The notes under the pieces are model-generated. The model saw nothing but the letters and a program-made list of their open reading frames with translations. It had not been told where the DNA came from and did not search any database. Below are positions 1-9,621 of a stretch of 36,470 nt of DNA, piece after piece. Position numbers and translations under genes: made by a program. Within the stretch, counting starts at the first letter, position 1, and every line of letters starts with the position of its first letter. Source of the DNA: an uncultured Opitutia bacterium (GTDB lineage: Bacteria; Verrucomicrobiota; Verrucomicrobiia; Opitutales; Opitutaceae); contig CAJAKX010000355.1 of assembly GCA_903940425.1 (NCBI GenBank), forward strand, positions 1 through 36,470, read 5' to 3'.

Positions 1-153
1 AGCGGCCACCCGCATTTCACCCACCACGACTTCCGCCACATCTTCGCCACCACCTGCATCGAGTCAGGCGTCGGCAGCGGCGACTGGTTCGGCTTTTCTT
101 TCATCGTCTTGCGCCCGCGGCGTAGGCGGGCGGCCCGAGGTGTGCCCTTGTGA
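1..153 (+). pseudogene. Tyrosine recombinase/integrase C-terminal remnant (truncated)
   Basis: Frame 1 reads SGHPHFTHHDFRHIFATTCIESGV..., matching the HxxRH box (H-D-F-R-H) of tyrosine recombinases. After CIESGV the expected 'xIxTVSxWLGHxDxxxxxxxYxH' is missing; the frame continues as unrelated Arg-rich sequence to a TGA at 151-153. The 5' part lies outside the window. Confidence 0.7.
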
Positions 154-230
154 GGCAACGGGTCATCCCACGGTCGAGTGTGACTGCGTCTTTTGTGGGG
201 CGTCCTCGGACAGAGCGACGCTCGAAATCC

Positions 231-662
231 CTAGGAAGCGTGCAATTCGAGATTACCGCGTACCCGATTGTAACTGGCCATAACCGCCACTTGCGCATTC
301 GGCGCGACGCTCACCGTCAGAATCGCGGATTTTCGGGTGATGGGGATGTAGAGATACAGCCAACTGCTGGATTTCAATATCGTTTGGATCGTATGCTGCC
401 CGGGAGAAACCCCGAATACGCCAGTGCCGCCGATGGGTATCGGCTTCAGCGGATGCCCATCCAGTAGAAAAGTGATGCTGTCCAAACCAAAAAGCCACTT
501 CAACTCCGCGAGGGTGATCTTGATTGACGCCGATTCGCCGGTGGCAGGCCCACTAGCGGGCACTAGTTGAGGCGGCATTAGCGGAGTCGGCGCCAGTGTA
601 GGCGGCATCAGTAGAGGCGGCATCAACGGAGGTGGCACATTTTCCGGGAATGGTGTTTCCAT
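231..662 (-). CDS. Hypothetical protein with Pro-rich N-terminus and PEGA-like C-terminal segment
   Basis: ORF trimmed to METPFPENVPPPLMPPLLMPPTLAPTPLMPPQL. The C-terminus 'ITFLLDGHPLKPIPIGGTGVFGVSPGQHTIQ...' resembles a PEGA-type beta domain. Confidence 0.45.
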   Translation of the reverse strand: METPFPENVPPPLMPPLLMPPTLAPTPLMPPQLVPASGPATGESASIKITLAELKWLFGLDSITFLLDGHPLKPIPIGGTGVFGVSPGQHTIQTILKSSSWLYLYIPITRKSAILTVSVAPNAQVAVMASYNRVRGNLELHAS

Positions 663-937
663 GGTGGTGCTGTTTTTCCGAACAGGGTGATGATCCAGAT
701 CGCGTGTACGCCTGTCCTTCGCATGGAGCAACCAGGTATTCGGTTGTGAAAAGCGCGGGGAGGATCTCCTGACGGACGGCCTGCCTCGCCGTAGCGTGGC
801 GCAGGCGGGCGCCGGGCATCAAGGAGCGGATCCTTCGCCGCAGTGGAGGGCGTTCTGCCGGCCAGTAGAACGCGCCATGGGCGCAGACTCCCCAGCGCCA
901 ATTCAAATACTTGAGCACCGACCCCTTCTAGGCCCCC

Positions 938-1741
938 TCATCTGCACTCCACGACATTGACCCCTAGAATCTGTCCAATTGGACCAATATGTCTGATATT
1001 TTTCGTAATCAGAGCCTTTAGGCCAATTGCTTCATGGCAAATGATTGCATCTCCGCATCTATAGCAGTCGTCCGCAATGAAATCTCTGTTATCCACTTTG
1101 TAGAGCAATCTTAGGGACTTAATTCTTGCTTCCGTCTCCGTGTCTCTCTTCGCCAGCTGGCGTAGCCCATTTCTTACGGCTTCAAAGTGGCTCTTGTTCA
1201 GCGCAAAGTAGGGCCGTAACCCGCAGTTATCTCGACGTCCGCAATCCGACTTTGGCAGGTCGTGGGAATACGCTCCATCTTTTGTATATACTGGATCAGG
1301 CAAATCCCGGCAGAGAATTGAATTGAGGCCCTCGTCGTTCATGCGTCGTGCAGACTGCCACCCTCGTCGAATATTCAACCTGAGAAATGCACGCAAAGCA
1401 CTCATCTGCTGTTCGCCGTTTAGCTGGAAATTCTTATCCGCACTGGCGACAAATACTTCAAGGGCCTTGAGTACAGCTCCTTGGTAATACTTCTTCATAA
1501 ACAAGCGCTCGGCGAACGCAATTACGTCACTAAGAGTATCCAGATCACGGCATTTTGCGTGAAACAGAATCAAATAATGCAAAAGACTCCTCGCCAATTC
1601 GAATAATACATATGGTGTAACTACACCGTTAGCCCCCGTAGCTTCCAATGCGCTTTTGACCTTCGATGCAGTCTTCTCGTCCCAAAAACATAAATCTATG
1701 ACCGCGCTAGTCTCCAGCAGTGCAATGTCGCCATCAGCCAT
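938..1741 (-). CDS. PIN-like domain protein (putative RNase), third gene of an overlapping operon
   Basis: N-term 'ALLETSAVIDLCFWD' and C-term 'CGDAIICHEAIGLKALITKNIRHIGPIGQILGVNVV' match the acidic-residue pattern of PIN domains. Overlaps the upstream ORF by 8 nt. Confidence 0.65.
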   Translation of the reverse strand: MADGDIALLETSAVIDLCFWDEKTASKVKSALEATGANGVVTPYVLFELARSLLHYLILFHAKCRDLDTLSDVIAFAERLFMKKYYQGAVLKALEVFVASADKNFQLNGEQQMSALRAFLRLNIRRGWQSARRMNDEGLNSILCRDLPDPVYTKDGAYSHDLPKSDCGRRDNCGLRPYFALNKSHFEAVRNGLRQLAKRDTETEARIKSLRLLYKVDNRDFIADDCYRCGDAIICHEAIGLKALITKNIRHIGPIGQILGVNVVECR

Positions 1742-2351
1742 TTTGAGTCGCGAATCTCAATGAGAATCCTGCAGCTTCCAACGTGTCTTCGAAGGCATTC
1801 AAGGACGTTTCGTTGAACCGCACTTTATTTCGAAGCGTTTGAAGCGCGGCAGCTAAGCTGCTCATTTCATGTAGGTTCACCGGATATGCCCGATGTTCCA
1901 TGCAGACGGTGAACAAACTGGTTATTACCTCGTCGTGCTCGTCACTAATTCGGCCCAAATATTCCTTCAGTTCCTTAATTTTGACCCAGACGGTCGAAGC
2001 GATCACGTTGAGTTGAACGGAATCAAGCTTCTCTCGCGACGCTTGCATCAGTGTGCCAGCAATGTCTTCAAGCTGCTGATTGAACGCAACAGCCAGAGAG
2101 TCGGAACCGTAGTAAAACTGGCTGAGATTGAAATCGCCAAACGATACGACGCCAGACGATTTCCCGCCGTCCGACGGTATTACGGCATACAGGCCAAACT
2201 TCGATTCCGCCGATTCCATATTGGCGCTTGTATGGTCGAAGGCTGAAATATCCCTAGAGCTCCTAATGATGCCTGGGAAATGTTGGTGCCAGTCAGAAGA
2301 AAGCTGCGTTAGCTCTTTCTCTGTCTGTTCAGTTTGAGACGCTGTGCTCAT
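1734..2351 (-). CDS. Hypothetical protein (205 aa), second gene of the operon
   Basis: Intact ORF in AT-richer DNA; 4-nt ATGA overlap with the upstream ORF (2348-2351). Confidence 0.6.
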   Translation of the reverse strand: MSTASQTEQTEKELTQLSSDWHQHFPGIIRSSRDISAFDHTSANMESAESKFGLYAVIPSDGGKSSGVVSFGDFNLSQFYYGSDSLAVAFNQQLEDIAGTLMQASREKLDSVQLNVIASTVWVKIKELKEYLGRISDEHDEVITSLFTVCMEHRAYPVNLHEMSSLAAALQTLRNKVRFNETSLNAFEDTLEAAGFSLRFATQNG

Positions 2352-3175
2352 GCAAATTTAGGAAGGATTCGAGTCTCAATCATCTTCGTGTTACTCTGTA
2401 TCATGGCCACTGCGGAAAGTTGTTCGGCAGTTACAACCGTTTTTGAAACGATGTCCACGTCACACTGAGCAATATAGACGGTTTCAGCAACGCGTCCATT
2501 TCTCTGAGGCCGGTCGGCAGCCCAATGCGGTGCGTGATAATCGACATGTCCGTGTGATCCTTCAATACGCACGCTTGATGTGGTTGTATCAAAGCGAGCC
2601 GAAAAGCTCGTGATTTTCGGGGATGTGAGTCGTGGGTCGCCCGTATCTGAGAAAGTCATTCGGCTTACCCCAAAACGGTCGGCAACCTTGTCTACGTGGT
2701 CTTCAGCAGCAGCCGACGAATCGAAGATTTTTGTATACGTAAAACGATTTCCCACCCTAGCGATGTGCTCAATTTCAAACGAGGCAATTACCTCCCTGAA
2801 AAAGTGCTCGGCGATTTCAGCAAACTTTGCCTTTGGATTGTCTTCCAGATCGCAGAAGGCGCTTGCTTGATTGTAGCTATATGCCAGCTGGATGCCTTCA
2901 CTGGGTAGATGGATGACTGTGCGGTCCTGGTCCGCGCGCTTTATCTCGGCATTCGGAAAAATTTTCGCCACACCTCGGGCAATATAGCCAGTACGGTCCC
3001 AGTACAGGTACTCGTGTGTGTAACGGACTTCGAAGACCTGTTTGACCAAGGTCCACATGAAGCAAACCAACGCCAGAACTGCCAATAGCGCAATAAGATT
3101 TGGAGCTCTTCGGGAATCGCTGTACGTCCAAAGGCTACCACGGATTTGTTGGCTTAGAATCGCAGCAATGCCCAC
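2348..3175 (-). CDS. Hypothetical membrane-anchored protein (GTG start), first gene of the operon; possible TIGR04255-like fold
   Basis: One hydrophobic segment (LIALLAVLALVCFMWTLV) near the N-terminus; 'FEIEHIARVGNRFTYTKIF' resembles the strand motif of TIGR04255 proteins (tentative). Confidence 0.55.
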   Translation of the reverse strand: MGIAAILSQQIRGSLWTYSDSRRAPNLIALLAVLALVCFMWTLVKQVFEVRYTHEYLYWDRTGYIARGVAKIFPNAEIKRADQDRTVIHLPSEGIQLAYSYNQASAFCDLEDNPKAKFAEIAEHFFREVIASFEIEHIARVGNRFTYTKIFDSSAAAEDHVDKVADRFGVSRMTFSDTGDPRLTSPKITSFSARFDTTTSSVRIEGSHGHVDYHAPHWAADRPQRNGRVAETVYIAQCDVDIVSKTVVTAEQLSAVAMIQSNTKMIETRILPKFA

Positions 3176-3404
3176 ACCGGACAGTTATTGACCATAGGTA
3201 ACAAGGAAAAGGGGCGGAGGGTCGCCGGCGCGCGCTCCCGCGCGCATCCGGCAGCCATTCATCCAGTCCGCGCCGAAGCGGGTGTTGAAGCGCCGTTCCG
3301 TGCGGTCGCCTCAGCCTCACTCGTATCATCATTTCTCAGGGGGGCTAATTCAGTTGTGGTTACGGGCACCCGCTGCGGATGGAGATCCCCATCGGCCGAC
3401 CCGC

Positions 3405-6400
3405 CTACTTGGACTTGCGCTTCGGACGCGGCTTGGCGGCGATGCGTGGCCTGGCCGTGCTGCGAACGCTGAGGATGGTGTTGAACTTCTCCAGGTTGGC
3501 CTTCACCGCGTTCATCTCCTTTTCGCGCGCGGCGAGGGAGGCCGCGTGCTCGACCTGCATGTCCGCCAGCTTCGCGTTCAGCCGCGCGACTTCCTGCACC
3601 AGTCCCGGCGCCGTGGCCACGTCCCCGGCGGGCGCGGCAGCTTTGGCCGTGGTGATCATGGCCACCTTGCCGTCCTTGACGAGCAGGTTCACCCGGTCGC
3701 CGGGTTTGAAGTCGAATTGCAGGTCGGCCAGGTTCTGCCACCGCTTCTCGGCGAAGGCTTCGTCGTAGTCGGCCACCGTGTTCACAATCACGCCGCTGTC
3801 GGCGAGGCGACGTTTGACGGTTTCCTCGTCGCTCTCCACCAGTTCCCCCGCACGAACCGCGATGTCCGGCTTGAACGGCGCGATGGCCTGCGCCTTGGTG
3901 GCGTTCAAGAACACCCCGCCAAGCAGGCCGATCCGCGCGAGGGCCTCCTTTTTGATTGCGGTGAACCTGGCGGGAGTCAATTGCTCCCGCATCTTCAGCA
4001 TCGATGACGCTGTGATGGTGTCCTTGACCGCGGTTGTAGCCGTGGCCGGCTTGAAAAAGTCCGGCAGCACGAGGCAGCAGAACTCGCGGACCAGGCAATT
4101 GAGCACCGGAATCACGGGGATCGCCGACAGCCAGTAGTTCAGTTTCGGGAACGTGACCACTTCGCGCCGGCGCGAGTTGCAGATATGGTAAACCTTGCCC
4201 TCGCGGATATCGACGGCGGCCAGTTCGATCACATCATTGTCCGCACAAACCGGGCAATTCACCCGCAGGTGCTCGCAGAGACAATCTTTCATGTGCTGGA
4301 GCAAGCGCAGTCCCAACGCGCGGTAGAGCGCCACCAGGCCCGCTCGATATTCCACCACGGCAGACACCTTGAGCGACGGCGTGGCGGAAACCAGCCCGGC
4401 GGGCAGCACGCTGAGCGTGTGGCTGTCGCGATTTACCACCACCACCATCGGCTTCTCCAAGAAGGCTTCCTGGTTGGCCGACTTTAGCAGGATCGTGGCC
4501 GTCGCCACGGCGGTGGGATGCATCTGCGTGGGCAGCGTTTGCACCGCCAGCCATTGGTTCTTCGCCGGATTAATCCAGCCGAGAAGGTACTGCTCCGCCA
4601 GCGTGACCATCATGAACTGATGGCCGGCCGTGGGCGCGAGGCTTACCGGTCCCACCGTCGGCAGGGTGATGGCCGCCACCGGGTCCGCTCCGTCCGTGTA
4701 CACCAACAGGCGTTTGACGCCGGTGCCCGTCGGGGGATCGACCGCAACGTAGAGCCGGCCCGACACCTTCGCGCTCTCCGTCAGAACCCTGGGTGTCTCA
4801 AACGCCGTCCTGAACAGCACGCCGATGCCGTCGCTGCCCGCCTGCGGCAACTTGATCGTTTGCACCAAGACCGGCTCCGCGCGCAGGCGATAGACGAGCA
4901 CTTGGGTGTAGTGGTCGGTCTCGCCCGTCGCCGAGGCTGCCGCCGTCGCGTAGATCAGGCCCACGCCCGCGCCCGTGCCCAACACCCAATGGCCGGTCGC
5001 GTTGAACGACGCCAGCGGGATGAAGTCATCGGCGACAAACTTCGCTGGATCGAACCGCACCAAGCCTGCGCCTTGCAGCAAACCGTAGAGGAACCGGTCG
5101 TCCTCGGAAATCTGTCCCAGCCGCAACAATTGCCGTTCCCCGAGCACCAGGGGATCATTGATCAACTCGAACTTCGCCCCGGTCTTGGAGACCTTGTAGG
5201 AGTACAGAACTGAGTCCTCGCCCGAAGTCGCCGTCACCATCATCCGCGTGCCTCTGGCATAGAACGCCACATCCCGCACCAGCAGCGAGCCTGTGCCCAC
5301 GACGGTCTTCAACTCGATCTCCGCCACCATCTCCGCCTTGGCCAGATCGAAGACGTACACCTTCGCGTCGCCCTCGCCGCCGAAGGCGCAGGCCGCATGT
5401 CCGTCCGGCGAAACACGCACCCGCGTCATCGGCGCCTTGCCGAACGCGGTCAACGCGCCCTGCTCCTTGAACGGATAATCCGGGAACGCGCCCAAACCAT
5501 CGAGCACGCCGCAATAAACCGGATCGGTCAGGTATTTCTTCAGGTCCTCGTGAACCTGCTCCAGCAAGTCGTGCTCTCGCGCTGAAAGCAGCACGTGTCT
5601 GCCCGCGCTCTGGTTCACGAATTGCACGGCCAGGTTGATCGCCGCCGTGCGCCGGCGGACGGTCTCGTTCACCAGCCGCTTGTCCTTCGTGTCGTCGGTG
5701 AAGAATTCCTTTTGCGCGAACTCGAACACCGGTTCCACGCAGTCATGATAGACATCCCTCAGCAGCGTGCCCTTCAGAATCGTCTGCAAATACGACGAAC
5801 CGTCGCCGGCCAGTTTGCGCACGCCAAAGCTGATCTGTTTGTTCTGGTCCGCCGCCATCGTGAGCGCCACCCGGCCGTTGCTGTTCTTAAGCAGGTCCGC
5901 CTGTTTCCTCGCTGCGGCGACCACGTCGAAATTGCGTCCGGGTGGCGGCAGGAACGCTTCCGAACCGTCGCATTGCAGCGCGTAGCCCGGCTCGATCTGC
6001 ACGCTCTGCCGGTCCCCGCCGCAATGGACTTGCAGGCCGCACACCACGCCCCAGCCGTGCAGCAGGCGGTTGTGGCGCCGGCGGGCTTCCTCGGCGTCCT
6101 CCAGTTCCGTGAGCGGGATGAAAAGGTCGCGGCAGTCGTGCGGATCGCTCAGCGTGATCGTGGCGGCCGCCTTCGTCGCGGTGACATACGCGAGGCAGCA
6201 GCAGGTGTGCGTGATGCCGAGTGGCGGCTGGGCCACGGGATTGCCGGTCTTCGGATCGAGCGGCCATTCGACGCCGTTCGTCGCGGTGCGGGCCGGGATC
6301 AGCCAGTAATCGCCGGTGTTGAAATAACCCCCGGCAAACTTCACCTGCACGCCGTCTTCCAGTTCGAGGAAGCCATCGTTTTCCTCTGGACCCAGTTCCA

Positions 6401-7433
6401 CCTTCCGCTCGCCATGGGGATCGTCCCAGCGACGCATCTTCGGGTTCCGCTCTTTGACGTAGGCGAAAGCCGGCACCGCCTTGAGCACAACTTTCTTCGT
6501 CGCACGCTCAATTATGTCGATCTGCGCCAGCACACCCGACACGCCGTTCAAGTCCGTCGCGTCATCGAGCAACTCCACCCAGTCGCCCGGATTGAAGCCC
6601 AGCACCGCGTCGCGGCCCAGGTCATCGACCTTCACTTCCTTGCCGTTGATCGGCCCGGCGAGCTTGGTGACCACCGTGCCGTTGTCGCGCGACCACTTGA
6701 ACGTGGCTTTGCCCCGCTCGCCCGGCTGATGAATCTCCACGCGATAAAGCTGGTTCTCCAGCCGCCGGTAGCCCGCGCCCGGCGGCAACACGCACGGCGT
6801 GTCCGTGTCCTCGCCCGGTTTCGCGCGGGCCGTGAGGTGGCCCGTGCTGGGCGTGACGATCTTCGCCCAGTCGGCCGCGTCGCTGATGCACTTGGGTTGG
6901 TCCACCTTCGCGGTCTTGACCTGCCAGATCGTCTTCACACGTGTGGCGGTGTCCGGCCCGCCGAGGGCTGTCTCGCGAATCGCGCCATCATCGAGCGCGG
7001 TCAGGTGCCGCTGCCACACGTCGAGATAAACCAGGTGAAACCCAGCCTCGCTGATCGCCGCCGCGCCGGGAAAGTCCGGCTGCTTCGCCAGCGAAAGAAA
7101 ATCCTCCGCCTCGCATGGCGTGCCGGCGGCGTAGAACCGGCCCGGCGTAAGAAGAAAATTGCCCGCACCCAACGGTGTCAGCCCCAACGCCGCCACGCGC
7201 GCCTGTTCGGCCGCCGTGAGCGTCGTCGGATCGAGCACGAGGCCGAAGGCCGCCGCGTGCGTCGGCGCGCCCGCCGGGCCGATCACGTCCACCGATTCAG
7301 TGGCGGCGCGATGGGTGGCAATGTCCAGTTGTTCGTTCCAATCCGCGTCCATCTGCACGCGCCCTTGCTGCATCAGCACGCGGCTGTAACGCTTTTTCGG
7401 ATCGAAGGTGTTGCGGGAAAAGTCGCCTTTCAT
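3405..7433 (-). CDS. DUF6519-type giant protein with internal beta-propeller-like region (putative eCIS fibre/receptor-binding or distal baseplate protein)
   Basis: Start trimmed to MKGDFSRNTFDPKKRYSRVLMQQGRVQMDADWNEQ (DUF6519 signature), then 'RRRHNRLLHGWGVVCGLQV', repeated WD/YVTN-like blades (VRVSPDGHAACAFGGEGDAKVYVFDL...), a Cys-rich stretch, and a coiled-coil plus basic tail. 1342 aa. Confidence 0.8.
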   Translation of the reverse strand: MKGDFSRNTFDPKKRYSRVLMQQGRVQMDADWNEQLDIATHRAATESVDVIGPAGAPTHAAAFGLVLDPTTLTAAEQARVAALGLTPLGAGNFLLTPGRFYAAGTPCEAEDFLSLAKQPDFPGAAAISEAGFHLVYLDVWQRHLTALDDGAIRETALGGPDTATRVKTIWQVKTAKVDQPKCISDAADWAKIVTPSTGHLTARAKPGEDTDTPCVLPPGAGYRRLENQLYRVEIHQPGERGKATFKWSRDNGTVVTKLAGPINGKEVKVDDLGRDAVLGFNPGDWVELLDDATDLNGVSGVLAQIDIIERATKKVVLKAVPAFAYVKERNPKMRRWDDPHGERKVELGPEENDGFLELEDGVQVKFAGGYFNTGDYWLIPARTATNGVEWPLDPKTGNPVAQPPLGITHTCCCLAYVTATKAAATITLSDPHDCRDLFIPLTELEDAEEARRRHNRLLHGWGVVCGLQVHCGGDRQSVQIEPGYALQCDGSEAFLPPPGRNFDVVAAARKQADLLKNSNGRVALTMAADQNKQISFGVRKLAGDGSSYLQTILKGTLLRDVYHDCVEPVFEFAQKEFFTDDTKDKRLVNETVRRRTAAINLAVQFVNQSAGRHVLLSAREHDLLEQVHEDLKKYLTDPVYCGVLDGLGAFPDYPFKEQGALTAFGKAPMTRVRVSPDGHAACAFGGEGDAKVYVFDLAKAEMVAEIELKTVVGTGSLLVRDVAFYARGTRMMVTATSGEDSVLYSYKVSKTGAKFELINDPLVLGERQLLRLGQISEDDRFLYGLLQGAGLVRFDPAKFVADDFIPLASFNATGHWVLGTGAGVGLIYATAAASATGETDHYTQVLVYRLRAEPVLVQTIKLPQAGSDGIGVLFRTAFETPRVLTESAKVSGRLYVAVDPPTGTGVKRLLVYTDGADPVAAITLPTVGPVSLAPTAGHQFMMVTLAEQYLLGWINPAKNQWLAVQTLPTQMHPTAVATATILLKSANQEAFLEKPMVVVVNRDSHTLSVLPAGLVSATPSLKVSAVVEYRAGLVALYRALGLRLLQHMKDCLCEHLRVNCPVCADNDVIELAAVDIREGKVYHICNSRRREVVTFPKLNYWLSAIPVIPVLNCLVREFCCLVLPDFFKPATATTAVKDTITASSMLKMREQLTPARFTAIKKEALARIGLLGGVFLNATKAQAIAPFKPDIAVRAGELVESDEETVKRRLADSGVIVNTVADYDEAFAEKRWQNLADLQFDFKPGDRVNLLVKDGKVAMITTAKAAAPAGDVATAPGLVQEVARLNAKLADMQVEHAASLAAREKEMNAVKANLEKFNTILSVRSTARPRIAAKPRPKRKSK

Positions 7434-7458
7434 AGTTGGTCCTTTGGTCTGTTTCGTT

Positions 7459-9621
7459 TCAATCCACGTAGAAAATTCCCGCCTCCAGCCCGGCGCGCAG
7501 ATACTCGTCCAGGCTGGCGCGCAAGTTGGCCTCGCGTTGCGGTTCGTACAGATGATGGAACGCGCCCATCTCCGACTCGTCGTCCGCCCCGCTGAAAATC
7601 TCGCGCGGTCCCGACGAAGGCAACTGGCAGAAACCAGCTTCGCCGTAGCGTTCGCTGGTGAACACCGGCTGGAGGCGCGTGGCAAGGGCAGCCTGCTCGA
7701 CGGCAGTCAGGGTCTGGCCCTTCTCCGCGGCGGCTTCGAGCGCCTGCTGGATCGCGAAACTGGGCTGGCAGCGATGGCGGCGGGACACTTCGGAAGTCAG
7801 CGGCAACGAGCAGAAGCGCACGCAGCCTTCCTGCCGCCGCTCCGCCACGACCGCGCCGGTGAAGATGCTGTTGCTCGCCAGTTGCACGACCCCGGCCTTC
7901 ACGCGCCCCAGGATCGTGCTGCGCTCGACGACGACCACTGGCCCGGCGATCGCCACTTCGTCCTCCGCCGCGATGATGCTGTCCTGCACAACCAGCTTCT
8001 CCGCTGAAGCCAGCTCCAGTTTCCCCGCCAGGCTCCAGGCGAAGGAGATTTGCAGGTGACGGTTGGCGCCGGCGACCTTCAGCGACGCTTCGCCTGGGTC
8101 CGTCGCCGTGCCATCGGGATTCAGGCTCCAGCCCGGCACCAGTGTGCAATGCTGGAACTGAAGCGCGGCCAGATCGCCTTTCTGCACCTGCACCTGGTTG
8201 TTGGCGAGCCACAGCCCGTTGAGGATCAGGGTGCCGCCGGGTTTCTTTTCGTCGTCCGGCGTTTCGCCGGTGATTTTCCACGGCCCCTTCAGGAGCAGGA
8301 CGGGCCTCTGCTGCTGGCCGGCCGTGTTCTGCCCCGCGCGAATCTCCAGCGTCACGCCCGCCGGCAAGCTGAGTTCAAACTTCTCTTCGTAATACGCGCT
8401 GTCTTGAATCACGAAGATCGCGGGCGGGCTGCCGTCGCCTTTCCACGTGGCGACGGCTTTCTTCAGCGAGTCGCACGCCAGCGACTTCGCGATGGGATAA
8501 ACCAATGACTCCGCTGAAACGGGCGCGTACTCACGATCATAGAATCCGCCGCCCAGCTCGCTGCTGAAGCCGTAAGCGTAAGACACTTCCACCTTGGCCG
8601 GCTTCACCGCATTGGGGAACGTCAATCTTCCCAGCTCGGGGTCCACCGCCACCGTGATGAGGCGCTCCACGTTCTCCAACGTGCCGTTCGGTTTGACGCG
8701 ATGGTAGGTCTTGGTGTGGGGCGGGACGGTCCACGCGCCCAGGTGGCATATCAGAATCTTCTCCGGCGGCACCGGCTCATCGCTGCCGTCAAGGAAGACC
8801 TGCAGCACCGGCTCCTTGCCGAACCAGATCGGCTGCGGCTCCCGCTGGTCGGCCAGCGCCTGCCGCCACGCCTCCAATTCATCATAGAGCGGACGGCGCC
8901 GCAGCCGGCCCGGCACGTTGCGCTCTTCAGCCAGGTGGGCGATGTCTTCCTCCGTCACCGGCGGATTGAATAGCGGAATATCGTTGCCCAGTTGGCTGAA
9001 ACTGTAGCGGCCCGCGCCCTGATCAAACGCCGGTGCGCGCTCCACCGGATACGCCTGCAAGCGCCACAGGAAAAGTCCGATGTTCGGCAGGTTGAACTGG
9101 CCGCGCCCGCTGGCGATGTGGCGCACGTCCGCCGTGCGGGCCGCGGTGTCAAACGGCGTGCCGATCAACTCCAGTGCGTTCGCGTCGCGCAAGTCCGGCG
9201 TGCGGAGGTTTTGCGGACGGTGGTGGTTGAGATACTGCGTCGTGCCGAGGCGCTGGAAAAATTCCACCACGCGGGCGTTCCAGCCGGTGGTGTCGCGGGT
9301 CAGTTGTTCCAGCATGGCGGCGGTGCCCTTGCGGCGGCGATAGCGGAGCGTGTTCGCCACGCGCGCCCGCTGGCTGAACGTGGCGTCGCTCACCGGATGC
9401 AGCCCGCGCACGCCGAGCAGATCGCCGAGGTAGGGAACCACCCACTCGTCGCACGTCTCGATGAACAGATTGTCGTGGAGCCGCGCGATGTCGGCGTCCA
9501 TCACGTCAGCCTGCTCGCCGATCATTTCGAGCAACGCCTGCAGCTTCCCGCCTTGCTCCGCATCGCGGATGCGGTAGATCGCGGGGAGCAACTGGTAAAG
9601 TTTGTCGGTGTAGCTGCTCAT
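7459..9621 (-). CDS. Phage tail protein I-like baseplate protein with beta-helix-like C-terminal half
   Basis: N-term MSSYTDKLYQLLPAIYRIRDAEQGGKLQALLEMIGEQADVMDADIARLHDN...ETCDEWVVPYLGDLLGV is typical of gpI-like tail proteins. C-term 'MGAFHHLYEPQREANLRASLDEYLRAGLEAGIFYVD'. ATGA overlap with upstream gene. Confidence 0.82.
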   Translation of the reverse strand: MSSYTDKLYQLLPAIYRIRDAEQGGKLQALLEMIGEQADVMDADIARLHDNLFIETCDEWVVPYLGDLLGVRGLHPVSDATFSQRARVANTLRYRRRKGTAAMLEQLTRDTTGWNARVVEFFQRLGTTQYLNHHRPQNLRTPDLRDANALELIGTPFDTAARTADVRHIASGRGQFNLPNIGLFLWRLQAYPVERAPAFDQGAGRYSFSQLGNDIPLFNPPVTEEDIAHLAEERNVPGRLRRRPLYDELEAWRQALADQREPQPIWFGKEPVLQVFLDGSDEPVPPEKILICHLGAWTVPPHTKTYHRVKPNGTLENVERLITVAVDPELGRLTFPNAVKPAKVEVSYAYGFSSELGGGFYDREYAPVSAESLVYPIAKSLACDSLKKAVATWKGDGSPPAIFVIQDSAYYEEKFELSLPAGVTLEIRAGQNTAGQQQRPVLLLKGPWKITGETPDDEKKPGGTLILNGLWLANNQVQVQKGDLAALQFQHCTLVPGWSLNPDGTATDPGEASLKVAGANRHLQISFAWSLAGKLELASAEKLVVQDSIIAAEDEVAIAGPVVVVERSTILGRVKAGVVQLASNSIFTGAVVAERRQEGCVRFCSLPLTSEVSRRHRCQPSFAIQQALEAAAEKGQTLTAVEQAALATRLQPVFTSERYGEAGFCQLPSSGPREIFSGADDESEMGAFHHLYEPQREANLRASLDEYLRAGLEAGIFYVD

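Noticed and set aside
3224-3252. gccggcgcgcg-ctcc-cgcgcgcatccggc hairpin between the DUF6519 gene and the PIN operon
   Set aside because: Imperfect GC-rich stem with no T-tract. It lies past the stop of the DUF6519 gene and just upstream of the next operon, so function cannot be assigned.
3259-4098. 279-aa minus-strand Arg/Gly/His-rich ORF overlapping the end of the DUF6519 gene
   Set aside because: Alternate-frame reading of a confidently coding region; low-complexity translation with no family signal.
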